DNA of 19,595 nucleotides from Candidatus Nitrotoga sp. CP45. GTDB taxonomy: Bacteria; Bacteroidota; Bacteroidia; Flavobacteriales; Flavobacteriaceae. A model generated the notes under the pieces. The model did not search any database, was not told the DNA's origin, and saw nothing but the letters and a program-made list of their open reading frames with translations. The DNA lies in the NCBI GenBank assembly GCA_943329165.2, contig CALQCV020000008.1:1-19595 (forward strand), given 5' to 3'. This document shows positions 8,766 to 15,865 of this stretch, one piece after another; position 1 is the stretch's first letter; every line of letters starts with the position of its first letter. A program made the translations under genes and the position numbers.

Positions 8766-8793
8766 CAAAGTTATGAAAATGCAGCTATACAAA
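8766..8793 (-). promoter_or_regulatory. Candidate promoter for prc
   Basis: On the minus strand, TTTG (8793-8790) is followed after 16 bases by TAACTTTG (8773-8766), a good match to the Bacteroidota -33/-7 pair; the usual spacing is 17-23, so this is slightly short. Transcription would start near 8759, giving a leader of about 100 bases before the prc ATG. Confidence 0.45.
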
Positions 8794-8807
8794 TCTTAAA
8801 AATAGTT

Positions 8808-8815
8808 TAATTTTG
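8808..8815 (+). promoter_or_regulatory. Candidate -7 promoter element for surE-lpxB
   Basis: TAATTTTG fits TAnnTTTG and sits 48 bases before the surE ATG, giving a predicted leader of about 40 bases. No good TTG is found at the -33 distance, so support is only moderate. It points away from the prc element 35 bases to its left, so the two would be back to back. Confidence 0.4.
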
Positions 8816-8863
8816 CTGAACACAAGATTGACAAAAACTGTGCTAGTTAAATAAATTCAAAAA

Positions 8864-9634
8864 ATGACCATCAAACCTACTATTTTAATTACTAATGACG
8901 ACGGGATAAATGCCCCTGGAATTCGAGCCTTAATTTCAGTTATGGCAGAAATTGGCGAAGTGATTGTCGTAGCTCCGGATAGTCCTCAAAGCGCTATGGG
9001 TCATGCCATCACCATCAACAGTACCATATATTTGAATAAAATTTCAGCTGAAAATGCAACGATTACAGAATACAGCTGTTCGGGAACGCCAGTAGATTGC
9101 GTGAAATTGGCGGTAAATGAAATCCTAAAAAAGAAACCCGACTTATGTGTTTCAGGTGTTAATCATGGTTCAAATTCTTCGATTAATGTTATTTATTCCG
9201 GAACGATGAGTGCTGCTGTTGAAGCCGGAATTGAAGGAATTCCAGCTATTGGTTTCTCTTTGTTAGATTATGATTGGAATGCCGATTTTGAACAAATTAA
9301 ACCTTTTATCAAAAAAATTGCTTTAGAAGTTTTAGAAAAAAAACTATCCGAAGGAACTGTTTTGAATGTTAATTTCCCTAAACTAAAATTTGAAGAAATT
9401 AAAGGAATTAAAATTTGCCGTCAGGCAAAAGCCATTTGGATGGAGAAATTTGACAAACGACAAACTCCTTATGGCAAAGATTATTATTGGTTAACCGGAG
9501 AATTTGTCAATCAAGACAAAGGGGAAGATACAGACGAATGGGCTCTGGCACATGGCTACATTTCCATAGTTCCGGTGCAGTTTGATTTAACGGCACATCA
9601 TGCGATTCAACAATTGAACTCATGGGATTTATAA
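8864..9634 (+). CDS. surE: 5'/3'-nucleotidase SurE
   Basis: SurE is a metal-dependent survival-protein phosphatase that dephosphorylates nucleoside 5'- and 3'-monophosphates and, in some species, short polyphosphate. It acts in the cytoplasm. The 256 residues cover the full family length. The divalent-metal ligands are visible: D12 and D13 in ILITNDDGINAPG, S43 in PDSPQSAMGHAIT, and N100 in SGVNHGSNSS. YSGTMSAAVEAGIEGIPAIGFSL is also diagnostic, and the C-terminal DLTAHHAIQQLNSW matches the tail of bacterial SurE. The ATG at 8864 lies just before the first beta strand. lpxB starts 66 bp downstream on the same strand with no terminator between them, so the two are probably co-transcribed. In many bacteria surE has other partners, so the pairing with lpxB is contextual only. 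Confidence 0.97.
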   Translation: MTIKPTILITNDDGINAPGIRALISVMAEIGEVIVVAPDSPQSAMGHAITINSTIYLNKISAENATITEYSCSGTPVDCVKLAVNEILKKKPDLCVSGVNHGSNSSINVIYSGTMSAAVEAGIEGIPAIGFSLLDYDWNADFEQIKPFIKKIALEVLEKKLSEGTVLNVNFPKLKFEEIKGIKICRQAKAIWMEKFDKRQTPYGKDYYWLTGEFVNQDKGEDTDEWALAHGYISIVPVQFDLTAHHAIQQLNSWDL

Positions 9635-9700
9635 ATTTATAGATATGATAAGAGCGTTAGCGACTACATTTTGTACCCAAAAAAAATAAACGAGCAAAAA

Positions 9701-10822
9701 ATGAAATATTACATCATTGCAGGCGAAGCTTCGGGCGATTTACACGGTTCCAATTTGATGAAAGCACTTTACAAAGAAGATCCAACTGCAGATATTAGAT
9801 TTTGGGGTGGCGATTTAATGCAAAATGTGGGTGGTACTCTAGTAAAACATTACCGCGAACTGGCGTTTATGGGCTTTGCAGAAGTAATAATGAATTTGAA
9901 CACCATTCTTAATAACATCAAAATTTGTAAATCAGATATTGAAAAGTTTAATCCTGATGTGATTATTTTTATTGATTATCCAGGTTTCAATATGCGCATT
10001 GCTAAATGGGCGAAATTAAGAGGGATCAAAACTCATTATTATATAGCACCACAAATTTGGGCATGGAAAGAAAACCGAATCAAAGCCATAAAAAGAGATT
10101 TTGACAAACTGTTTGTCATCCTTCCTTTTGAAAAAGATTTCTTTGAAGTAAAACATCATTTTCCAGTTGAGTTTGTTGGACATCCGCTGATTGATGCGAT
10201 TCATGACCGAGTAAAAACAGATGAAGTTACATTTCGAAAAGAAAATAATTTAGACGAAAAACCAATCATAGCCATTCTTCCGGGAAGTCGAAAGCAAGAA
10301 ATCTCGAAAATGTTAAGGGTCATGTTGAGCATAGTCGCAGATTTTCCGGATTATCAATTTGTAATTGCTGGTGCTCCAAGTCAGGAATATCATTTTTACT
10401 CACCATTTCTGACCACCAAAAATGTAAGGTTCATTTCGAACAAAACGTATGATTTGTTGAGTTTTTCAACAGCAGCATTGGTTACATCTGGGACAGCGAC
10501 TTTAGAAACAGCATTATTCAAAGTGCCCGAAGTGGTTTGTTATAAAGGAAGTTGGGCTTCCTATCAAATTGCAAAAAGGATCATCACGCTAAAGTATATT
10601 TCGTTAGTGAATTTGATAATGGATGAAGAAGTCGTGACAGAACTTATTCAGGATAAATTCAACTCTAAAAATTTAAAGCTGGAACTTTCTAAATTATTGG
10701 AAATGAATCACAGAAAAGCATTATTAAAAAAATACGACGACTTAGAATCTAAACTTGGCGGCATAGGTGCCAGTGAAAAAACTGCCAAAATGATCGTTAA
10801 AATGTTAAAAAATTTGGTTTAA
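9701..10822 (+). CDS. lpxB: Lipid-A-disaccharide synthase LpxB
   Basis: LpxB (glycosyltransferase family 19) joins UDP-2,3-diacylglucosamine and lipid X to give the lipid A disaccharide at the inner face of the inner membrane. I place the start at ATG 9701, giving 373 residues that begin MKYYIIAGEASGDLHG, as LpxB proteins normally do; the TTG at 9671 would add ten non-conserved residues. Conserved features are GEASGDLHGSNLM (8-20), the DYPGFN segment with D92, APQIWAWKENR (116-126), FVGHPLID (158-165), ILPGSRKQEI (192-201) and the nucleotide-binding TSGTATLETAL (262-272). The length is normal. It probably shares a transcript with surE. The -33 element of the next gene's promoter overlaps its final codons. 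Confidence 0.97.
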   Translation: MKYYIIAGEASGDLHGSNLMKALYKEDPTADIRFWGGDLMQNVGGTLVKHYRELAFMGFAEVIMNLNTILNNIKICKSDIEKFNPDVIIFIDYPGFNMRIAKWAKLRGIKTHYYIAPQIWAWKENRIKAIKRDFDKLFVILPFEKDFFEVKHHFPVEFVGHPLIDAIHDRVKTDEVTFRKENNLDEKPIIAILPGSRKQEISKMLRVMLSIVADFPDYQFVIAGAPSQEYHFYSPFLTTKNVRFISNKTYDLLSFSTAALVTSGTATLETALFKVPEVVCYKGSWASYQIAKRIITLKYISLVNLIMDEEVVTELIQDKFNSKNLKLELSKLLEMNHRKALLKKYDDLESKLGGIGASEKTAKMIVKMLKNLV

Positions 10823-10843
10823 GCGTTTAAAAAACTACATTTG
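10813..10843 (+). promoter_or_regulatory. Promoter of the NlpC/P60 peptidase gene
   Basis: TTTG (10813-10816), then 19 bases, then TACATTTG (10836-10843) is an almost ideal Bacteroidota promoter with correct spacing. The -33 box lies within the last codons of lpxB. Transcription would begin near 10850, leaving about a 10-base leader before the ATG at 10861. Confidence 0.7.
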
Positions 10844-10860
10844 CGTACTAACCTAAATGA

Positions 10861-11451
10861 ATGAAAAACATATTTAAAATAGCTCTTATTTCTATTGTAT
10901 GCGGCAGTACTTTTGCCTCAAATAGTGCGGTGAATAATGTTATTTTAAACGAAGTTACTACGCTAGACACTTCGCCAAAAGGATTCAATACCGATCCAAA
11001 GAAAAAAAATACTACACTCAACGATAAAAATGCAACCGATATTTTTATTGAAAACGATACAGACAGTTATCTGGCGCTACAGCTTATTAACGTTGCTTCA
11101 GGTAATATTGGTACTGGTTATCGCTCAGGCGGAACAACTACGGCTGGTTTTGATTGTTCCGGTTTGATGTATTCTACATTCAAAAAATTTGACATTACGC
11201 TTCCTCGTTCCTCACACGAAATGGCTGAAGTTGGTCTAGAGATTACCCCTGAGAATGCCAAAAAAGGAGATCTTATTTTCTTTATCAATCGCGGTCAGCA
11301 ACGTATTAACCACGTTGGTATGATCGTCGAAGTAAATGGAGGCGAAATTAAATTCATTCATTCTTCTACAAATGGTGGTGTTATTATTTCATCGTTAAAA
11401 GAATCCTATTACGAAAGAACTTTTAAACAAATCAACAGAATTATAGAATAA
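10861..11451 (+). CDS. Exported NlpC/P60 (C40) cell-wall peptidase
   Basis: Predicted peptidoglycan endopeptidase of the NlpC/P60 (C40) family, which cuts the stem peptide, typically at a D-Glu to diamino-acid bond. The 196 residues comprise a signal peptide (about 1-19, cleavage likely after STFA), a polar Asn/Lys/Thr-rich linker (about 20-65) and the catalytic domain (about 70-194). The triad is visible as C99 in GFDCSGL, H151 in INHVGM and H167 in FIHSST. LPRSSHEMAE and KKGDLIFF are also typical. The Cys at residue 14 is not in a good lipobox (SIVC), so I read it as a soluble periplasmic protein rather than a lipoprotein. It has its own promoter. comEC starts 39 bp downstream and is probably on the same message. 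The exact substrate cannot be read from the sequence. Confidence 0.92.
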   Translation: MKNIFKIALISIVCGSTFASNSAVNNVILNEVTTLDTSPKGFNTDPKKKNTTLNDKNATDIFIENDTDSYLALQLINVASGNIGTGYRSGGTTTAGFDCSGLMYSTFKKFDITLPRSSHEMAEVGLEITPENAKKGDLIFFINRGQQRINHVGMIVEVNGGEIKFIHSSTNGGVIISSLKESYYERTFKQINRIIE

Positions 11452-11490
11452 TTTTCTTGCAATAATTGAATTTTTACATAATTTTACTAT

Positions 11491-13521
11491 GTGAAAATCT
11501 TACAATTCCCCTTGGCGAGAATTTTTATCGGATTTCTATTTGGGATACTTTTGTGTCGGATAGTAAGTCTGAATCCAATTTTTGTTTTTCCTAGTTTGGC
11601 TATAAGCATAGTTGGATTATTTATTTCTTCTCTTTACAGTCAAAAAAAATCATTTTATAACGTCCTTTTTGGAAGTTTTATTTTTATTATATCAACTCTT
11701 GTTGGAATTTCAACAGCATTGATTCATAAAGAAAACGCAAACCCATTTCATTACACTAATCAAATTACCGATTTTGAAAAAATTCACAAGCTGGATTTAC
11801 TATTGGTTGCAAAACTAAAAAGCACTAAAAAAAATAATCGCTATGTATGCTTAGTTAAAGAACTTGATGGTGAAAGAAGTTATGGAAAAATTATTCTCAA
11901 TATTGCTAAAGAAGCTACCGTTAAGAACCTTAAAATTGGCAATCATTTACTGGTAATCGGAATTGTTTTTAAAAACAAAAACCCATTAAATCCAAACCTT
12001 TTTGATTATGGTAACTATCTAGAAAATCAAGAAATATATGCTCAAGTTTATGCCAAAGCGAATCAAATAAAAATAGGAAATTATGAATCAAGCTTGTGGG
12101 CTAGTTTTTCAAATTTCAGAGAAACGATCATTTCAAATTTAGAACATTCCGCTATTTCAAAAGAAGAATTAAATGTGCTAAATGCTCTGATTCTTGGTCA
12201 GCAACAAGACATTTCCCCCGAAGTTTTAAAGGATTATCAATATGCTGGCGCTGTTCATGTTTTGTCAGTTTCCGGTTTACATGTTGGTTTTATTTTGCTG
12301 TTTATTACCTTTTTACTAAAACCAATTAGCAATTCGAGAAAAGGTTCATTATTGAAATTGCTAATCGTTGTTTTGTCACTTTGGTCATTTGCCATTTTAG
12401 CTGGTTTGTCGCCTTCAATTGTCCGTTCGGTAACGATGTTTTCTTTTCTTGCGATTGGAATTCATTTAAGAAGAACGGTTAATATTTATCATACGTTGCT
12501 AGTTTCAATGTTGCTGATTTTACTTTTCAAACCTTCCTTTTTGTTTGATGTCGGATTTCAACTTAGCTATCTAGCTTTATTTTTTATTCTTTGGTTACAA
12601 CCAATTTTATCAACCATTTGGCAACCAAAAAATAAAATAATAAAATACTTTTGGGATATCATCACGGTTTCTTTTGCAGCGCAAATTGGCGCCATGCCAT
12701 TAAGTATTTACTATTTTCATCAATTTCCGGGATTGTTTTTTGTAACCAATTTGCTTATTCTGCCTTTACTCGGAATCATTATGGCGGTTGGCGTTTTGTC
12801 TATTCTGATCGCTATATTTCATACGGTTCCAGAATTTATCGCAAAATCTATTGAGTTTCTGATTGCTTTTCTCAATGGGATTATTCATTGGGTTGCCTCA
12901 TTTGACGTATTTGTTTTTAAAGATATTTCGCTTTCGACAGGAATGCTGTGGGGTTCCTATTTAGTAATTCTTCTATTCATACTATGGATTAAAACGCCAA
13001 CTTTCAGGAGATTAACAATAGCTTGTACAAGTATCCTTCTATTTCAAATTATTTTTATTATTCAAAAAAAGGAAACGCAAAACAATGATGAACTGATCAT
13101 TTTTAATTGCAAAAAAAATACAATCATAACCGAAAGAATTGGTAATGCTGTAACTCTATATAGCAATGACAGTATTCGGGAAAATCTGAATTCTAATTTA
13201 CTTATTCAATCCTATCTGGTTGGAAATTTTTGTGAGGCTAAAGCCAAAAAACCTCTGGAAAACTTACTATATTTCAAACATCAGAAAATGCTAATCATAG
13301 ACAGTTCGTGTATTTATAGAAAAGAAATTCATCCCGATGTTTTGGTAATCATTCAATCACCAAAACTGAATATGGAACGCTTACTCAAAACCTATAAACC
13401 CAAAGAAATTGTTGTTGATGGTTCAAACTTTAAAAGCTATATCCGGCTTTGGGAAGCAACGTGTAGAAAAGAAAAAATCCCTTTTCATAATACTAATGAA
13501 AAGGGATTTTATAAGATTTAA
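11491..13521 (+). CDS. comEC: ComEC/Rec2-family DNA uptake channel protein
   Basis: Inner-membrane channel through which single-stranded DNA enters the cytoplasm during natural transformation. GTG at 11491 is the start, because an in-frame TAA lies at 11479-11481 and no ATG occurs between. The 676 residues contain N-terminal membrane helices, a DUF4131 domain (about 25-185) with PLNPNLFDYGNYLENQ, and the Competence membrane domain (about 220-500) with the conserved HVLSVSGLHVGFI (256-268) and AGLSPSIVRS. The last 150 residues have the ending of a ComEC metallo-hydrolase domain (DVLVIIQSPK, a KPKEIVVDG step, then an N-T-N-E-K-G-F end). However, the histidine motifs are missing, so that part looks degenerate. 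A perfect hairpin lies in the final codons. The function in this strain (transformation or not) is inferred from the family only. Confidence 0.93.
   Translation: MKILQFPLARIFIGFLFGILLCRIVSLNPIFVFPSLAISIVGLFISSLYSQKKSFYNVLFGSFIFIISTLVGISTALIHKENANPFHYTNQITDFEKIHKLDLLLVAKLKSTKKNNRYVCLVKELDGERSYGKIILNIAKEATVKNLKIGNHLLVIGIVFKNKNPLNPNLFDYGNYLENQEIYAQVYAKANQIKIGNYESSLWASFSNFRETIISNLEHSAISKEELNVLNALILGQQQDISPEVLKDYQYAGAVHVLSVSGLHVGFILLFITFLLKPISNSRKGSLLKLLIVVLSLWSFAILAGLSPSIVRSVTMFSFLAIGIHLRRTVNIYHTLLVSMLLILLFKPSFLFDVGFQLSYLALFFILWLQPILSTIWQPKNKIIKYFWDIITVSFAAQIGAMPLSIYYFHQFPGLFFVTNLLILPLLGIIMAVGVLSILIAIFHTVPEFIAKSIEFLIAFLNGIIHWVASFDVFVFKDISLSTGMLWGSYLVILLFILWIKTPTFRRLTIACTSILLFQIIFIIQKKETQNNDELIIFNCKKNTIITERIGNAVTLYSNDSIRENLNSNLLIQSYLVGNFCEAKAKKPLENLLYFKHQKMLIIDSSCIYRKEIHPDVLVIIQSPKLNMERLLKTYKPKEIVVDGSNFKSYIRLWEATCRKEKIPFHNTNEKGFYKI
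13474..13510. terminator. Bidirectional terminator hairpin inside the 3' end of comEC
   Basis: AAAATCCCTTTTCAT (13474-13488) and ATGAAAAGGGATTTT (13496-13510) form a perfect 15-bp stem with a 7-base loop. The structure ends 11 bases before the last base of comEC. On the minus strand the stem runs into six T's, making a good terminator for the convergent thioredoxin-fold gene, which stops at 13533. On the plus strand it ends in TTTT before ATAAGATTTA. Confidence 0.8.
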
Positions 13522-13532
13522 TTCAATTGGAA

Positions 13533-14000
13533 TTATGATTTCTTATTAGCTAAGATTTGATCTGCATTAGCTAACCAAGCAGTTGGCCCACCTGCAAGAT
13601 AACCGGAACTTCCTAATTTTTCAAGATTAATTTTTCCGTCTTTTTTGCTTGCGTTAACAAACCATACTGTTGGATATCCTTGAACAGCAAAAGTTTGTTG
13701 TAATTCTGCGTTTTGTTTTTGAATTGCTGGATCTTGTGCAGTTCTTCTTGGAAAGTCTAACTCAACAAGTACTACATTCTTTTTTGCCCATTTTTCAAAT
13801 TCCGGTGTTTTGAATACTTCTTTTTGCAAACGGATGCACCATCCGCACCAATCGCTTCCTGTGAAAAATAAAAACAATGGTTTTTTAGATTTTTTAGAAA
13901 TCTCCATGGCTTTGTTTATATCCGTTTGCCATGTTAATTCTTGTGCTTGTATTGTTAACGAACCCAAGATTAGAAATAATGTAATTGCTATTTTTTTCAT
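13533..14000 (-). CDS. Exported thioredoxin-fold protein with WCGWC motif
   Basis: Small secreted thioredoxin-like protein, probably a periplasmic thiol-disulfide oxidoreductase. I start it at the ATG ending at base 14000 (155 residues), because this gives a standard signal peptide, MKKIAITLFLILGSLTIQAQ. The upstream in-frame Met at 14042 would put 14 polar residues in front and lies beyond the likely promoter. The active site is W51-C52-G-W-C55 (SDWCGWC), and GYPTVWF supplies the usual cis-proline (P110). The stretch before the active site (KPLFLFFTGSDWCGWC) is typical of the Thioredoxin_7/DUF255-like group. No partner gene such as DsbD is visible nearby; its neighbours are comEC (convergent) and POT transporters (same strand, 53 bp upstream). 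Substrates are unknown. Confidence 0.88.
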   Translation of the reverse strand: MKKIAITLFLILGSLTIQAQELTWQTDINKAMEISKKSKKPLFLFFTGSDWCGWCIRLQKEVFKTPEFEKWAKKNVVLVELDFPRRTAQDPAIQKQNAELQQTFAVQGYPTVWFVNASKKDGKINLEKLGSSGYLAGGPTAWLANADQILANKKS

Positions 14001-14018
14001 CGCTTTAAATTTTTTTTC

Positions 14019-14026
14019 CAAAGATA
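14019..14026 (-). promoter_or_regulatory. Candidate -7 element for the thioredoxin-fold gene
   Basis: On the minus strand TATCTTTG is an exact match to the Bacteroidota TAnnTTTG box, 18 bases before the chosen ATG. The predicted start of transcription is near 14012. A TTTG lies upstream (14043-14040) but only 13 bases away, so the -33 contact is poor. The site also argues for the ATG ending at 14000 over the one at 14042. Confidence 0.5.
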
Positions 14027-14053
14027 ACAAAAAGAATGCCAAATAAATGCCAT

Positions 14054-15859
14054 CTATCTGACACCATGCATTAATTTTTTAATAATTGGTGACATCAATA
14101 TCGATAGTAGCGCCATGGTGACAGAAATTATTGTCAATAACCAAAAGAAATAACTCAATCCGTGTTCGTCAGCAATTTTATCTATGTTTTCGCCAAAAAT
14201 TCCTGCGCCTTTCATCCCAATGGCAACAGCCAAATACCATACGCCAAACATAAAGGCAATCATTCTGGCAGGCACCAACTTACTAACATAGGACAGTCCA
14301 ACCGGTGAAATACACAATTCTCCCATAGTATGAAAAAAATATACTAAAATCAGCCAAATCATACTAACGGATGCCGTTTTTGCTCCAGGCTCAATTCCGT
14401 TTGCACCTATTGCAATACAAGCCATTCCTAATCCAAGAAATAGCATTCCGATTCCGTATTTTACATTAGCCGTTGGGTTGTATTTACTTTCCCACCATTT
14501 TGAAAACAATGGTGCTAGGGAAATAATAAATAATGAATTTAATGTCGAAAACCAAGTAGCCGGAACTTCTGTAAGTGGCGTTGTAACTTTATCAATTTTC
14601 AATAAGTTAAGCATACTGTCAGAAAGTGTTACTACTCCAGCGGTGTAATAATCCTTCATTAATATCCAAATGGCAATACTCCAGATGATAACAAAACTTA
14701 TGCTTAGGATAATACTTGCGACAGAATAGTTCTTGAAAGTTTTATTAAACATCTTCAGCATTAGCCAGGTAATGATAGCTAAAGGCAAAACCGTCATAAG
14801 TGAATTGACAACTAAATACGTGGTACTCCAGCTTCCCTCCAAAACCCTATTGGTGTAATCTTTTGCGAAAATGGTTAAACTATTTGGGGATTGCTCAAAT
14901 ATGGCCCAAAAGAAAATGGCCAGAAAAGCAAAAAAAGTAACAGCCATTAATTTTTCGCGGGTAATTTTAGAATATTGTGTAAAACGATAAATCAGTAAAA
15001 CAATGAACAATCCTAGGGCGGTTAATATAGCGGTTGCATTTCCGTTATTTCCCAAAAAGCCAAAGACATCTATTTTACCTTCTGATATTTTTGAAACAGG
15101 TGCGTTAATTATCCAAAGCAATCCTAAAATAACGGAAATAGCAATAACCACTAACTGCCAAGACGTAAACGGATTTTTTTTGTCGTCATCCAGGGTTTCC
15201 TTTTTGGCTTTGCTTTCCTTATTTGGTTTCAATCCAATATCGCCAAAGATGCTTTGCGACAACCAAAACTGTATCATTCCGAAAAACATAAAGATTCCGG
15301 CCAAACCGAATCCATAACCCCAGCCTACTTTTTCGCCTAAATAGCCACACAATAATATTCCAAAAAAAGCTCCGGCGTTAACGCCCATATAGAACAAGGT
15401 ATAAGCACCATCTTTTTTCTCAGGTCTGTCTTTATACATTTCGGAGATTATAGAAACCATATTTGGCTTGAAAAATCCATTTCCAAAAACCAATAATACC
15501 AATCCTAAATAAATAGAAAAATGCGTTTCAACTGCCATGGCGGCATGACCCAAAGTCATCAAGAAAGCGCCGAGCATTACGGCCCATCGGAAACCAATAA
15601 CTTTATCAGCAAAATAACCTCCAAGCATGGTTGACAAATAAACTAAACCTACATATGATCCAAATAAGGCCGAGGCATTTTCTCTTGTCCAAGCCCAACC
15701 TCCATCAAACAATGAAGCGGTAAAAAACATAATAAGTAAAGAACGCATTCCGTAGAATGAAAATCGTTCCCACATTTCGGTAAAGAATAAAACGAATAAA
15801 CCTGCAGGATGTCCTAAAACGTTACTTTTAAAAAACTGATCTGTTGAATTTTGACTCAT
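14054..15859 (-). CDS. POT-family proton-coupled oligopeptide transporter, long variant
   Basis: Inner-membrane MFS transporter of the POT/PTR2 family, importing di- and tripeptides with protons. All key residues are present: E28-M-W-E31-R32-F in helix 1, K131 in GNGFFKPN (helix 4), FFWAIFEQ (helix 7, FEQ at 321-323) and E514 in FHTMGELCISPVG (helix 10). At 601 residues it is about 100 longer than its two neighbours. Most of the excess lies between helix 7 and the NSLFIISLAP helix, where 117 residues replace the 31 of the middle paralogue. That stretch has two extra hydrophobic segments (about 347-368 and 379-401). The gene starts 6 bp after the middle transporter gene and is certainly in its operon. 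Substrate specificity cannot be read from the sequence. Confidence 0.93.
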   Translation of the reverse strand: MSQNSTDQFFKSNVLGHPAGLFVLFFTEMWERFSFYGMRSLLIMFFTASLFDGGWAWTRENASALFGSYVGLVYLSTMLGGYFADKVIGFRWAVMLGAFLMTLGHAAMAVETHFSIYLGLVLLVFGNGFFKPNMVSIISEMYKDRPEKKDGAYTLFYMGVNAGAFFGILLCGYLGEKVGWGYGFGLAGIFMFFGMIQFWLSQSIFGDIGLKPNKESKAKKETLDDDKKNPFTSWQLVVIAISVILGLLWIINAPVSKISEGKIDVFGFLGNNGNATAILTALGLFIVLLIYRFTQYSKITREKLMAVTFFAFLAIFFWAIFEQSPNSLTIFAKDYTNRVLEGSWSTTYLVVNSLMTVLPLAIITWLMLKMFNKTFKNYSVASIILSISFVIIWSIAIWILMKDYYTAGVVTLSDSMLNLLKIDKVTTPLTEVPATWFSTLNSLFIISLAPLFSKWWESKYNPTANVKYGIGMLFLGLGMACIAIGANGIEPGAKTASVSMIWLILVYFFHTMGELCISPVGLSYVSKLVPARMIAFMFGVWYLAVAIGMKGAGIFGENIDKIADEHGLSYFFWLLTIISVTMALLSILMSPIIKKLMHGVR

Positions 15860-15865
15860 GTTTAA

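Noticed and set aside
9671..9700. TTG start adding ten residues to LpxB
   Set aside because: LpxB proteins begin just before the I-I-A-G-E-A-S-G-D motif; the ATG at 9701 gives exactly that.
9635..9700. Short palindrome around GCGTTAGCG between surE and lpxB
   Set aside because: It is too short and has no T-run or repeat partner; a chance occurrence is likely.
10861..10920. Lipoprotein signal in the NlpC/P60 protein (Cys at residue 14)
   Set aside because: The residues before it (SIV) do not fit a lipobox; a normal signal peptidase I site after STFA fits better.
11457..11486. TTG-N19-TAATTTTA as a promoter for comEC
   Set aside because: Spacing is good, but the -7 box lacks the final G and transcription would start after the GTG codon that must begin the protein.
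14001..14042. Upstream ATG for the thioredoxin-fold gene
   Set aside because: It would put polar residues in front of a good signal peptide and lies upstream of the TATCTTTG promoter-like box at 14019-14026.
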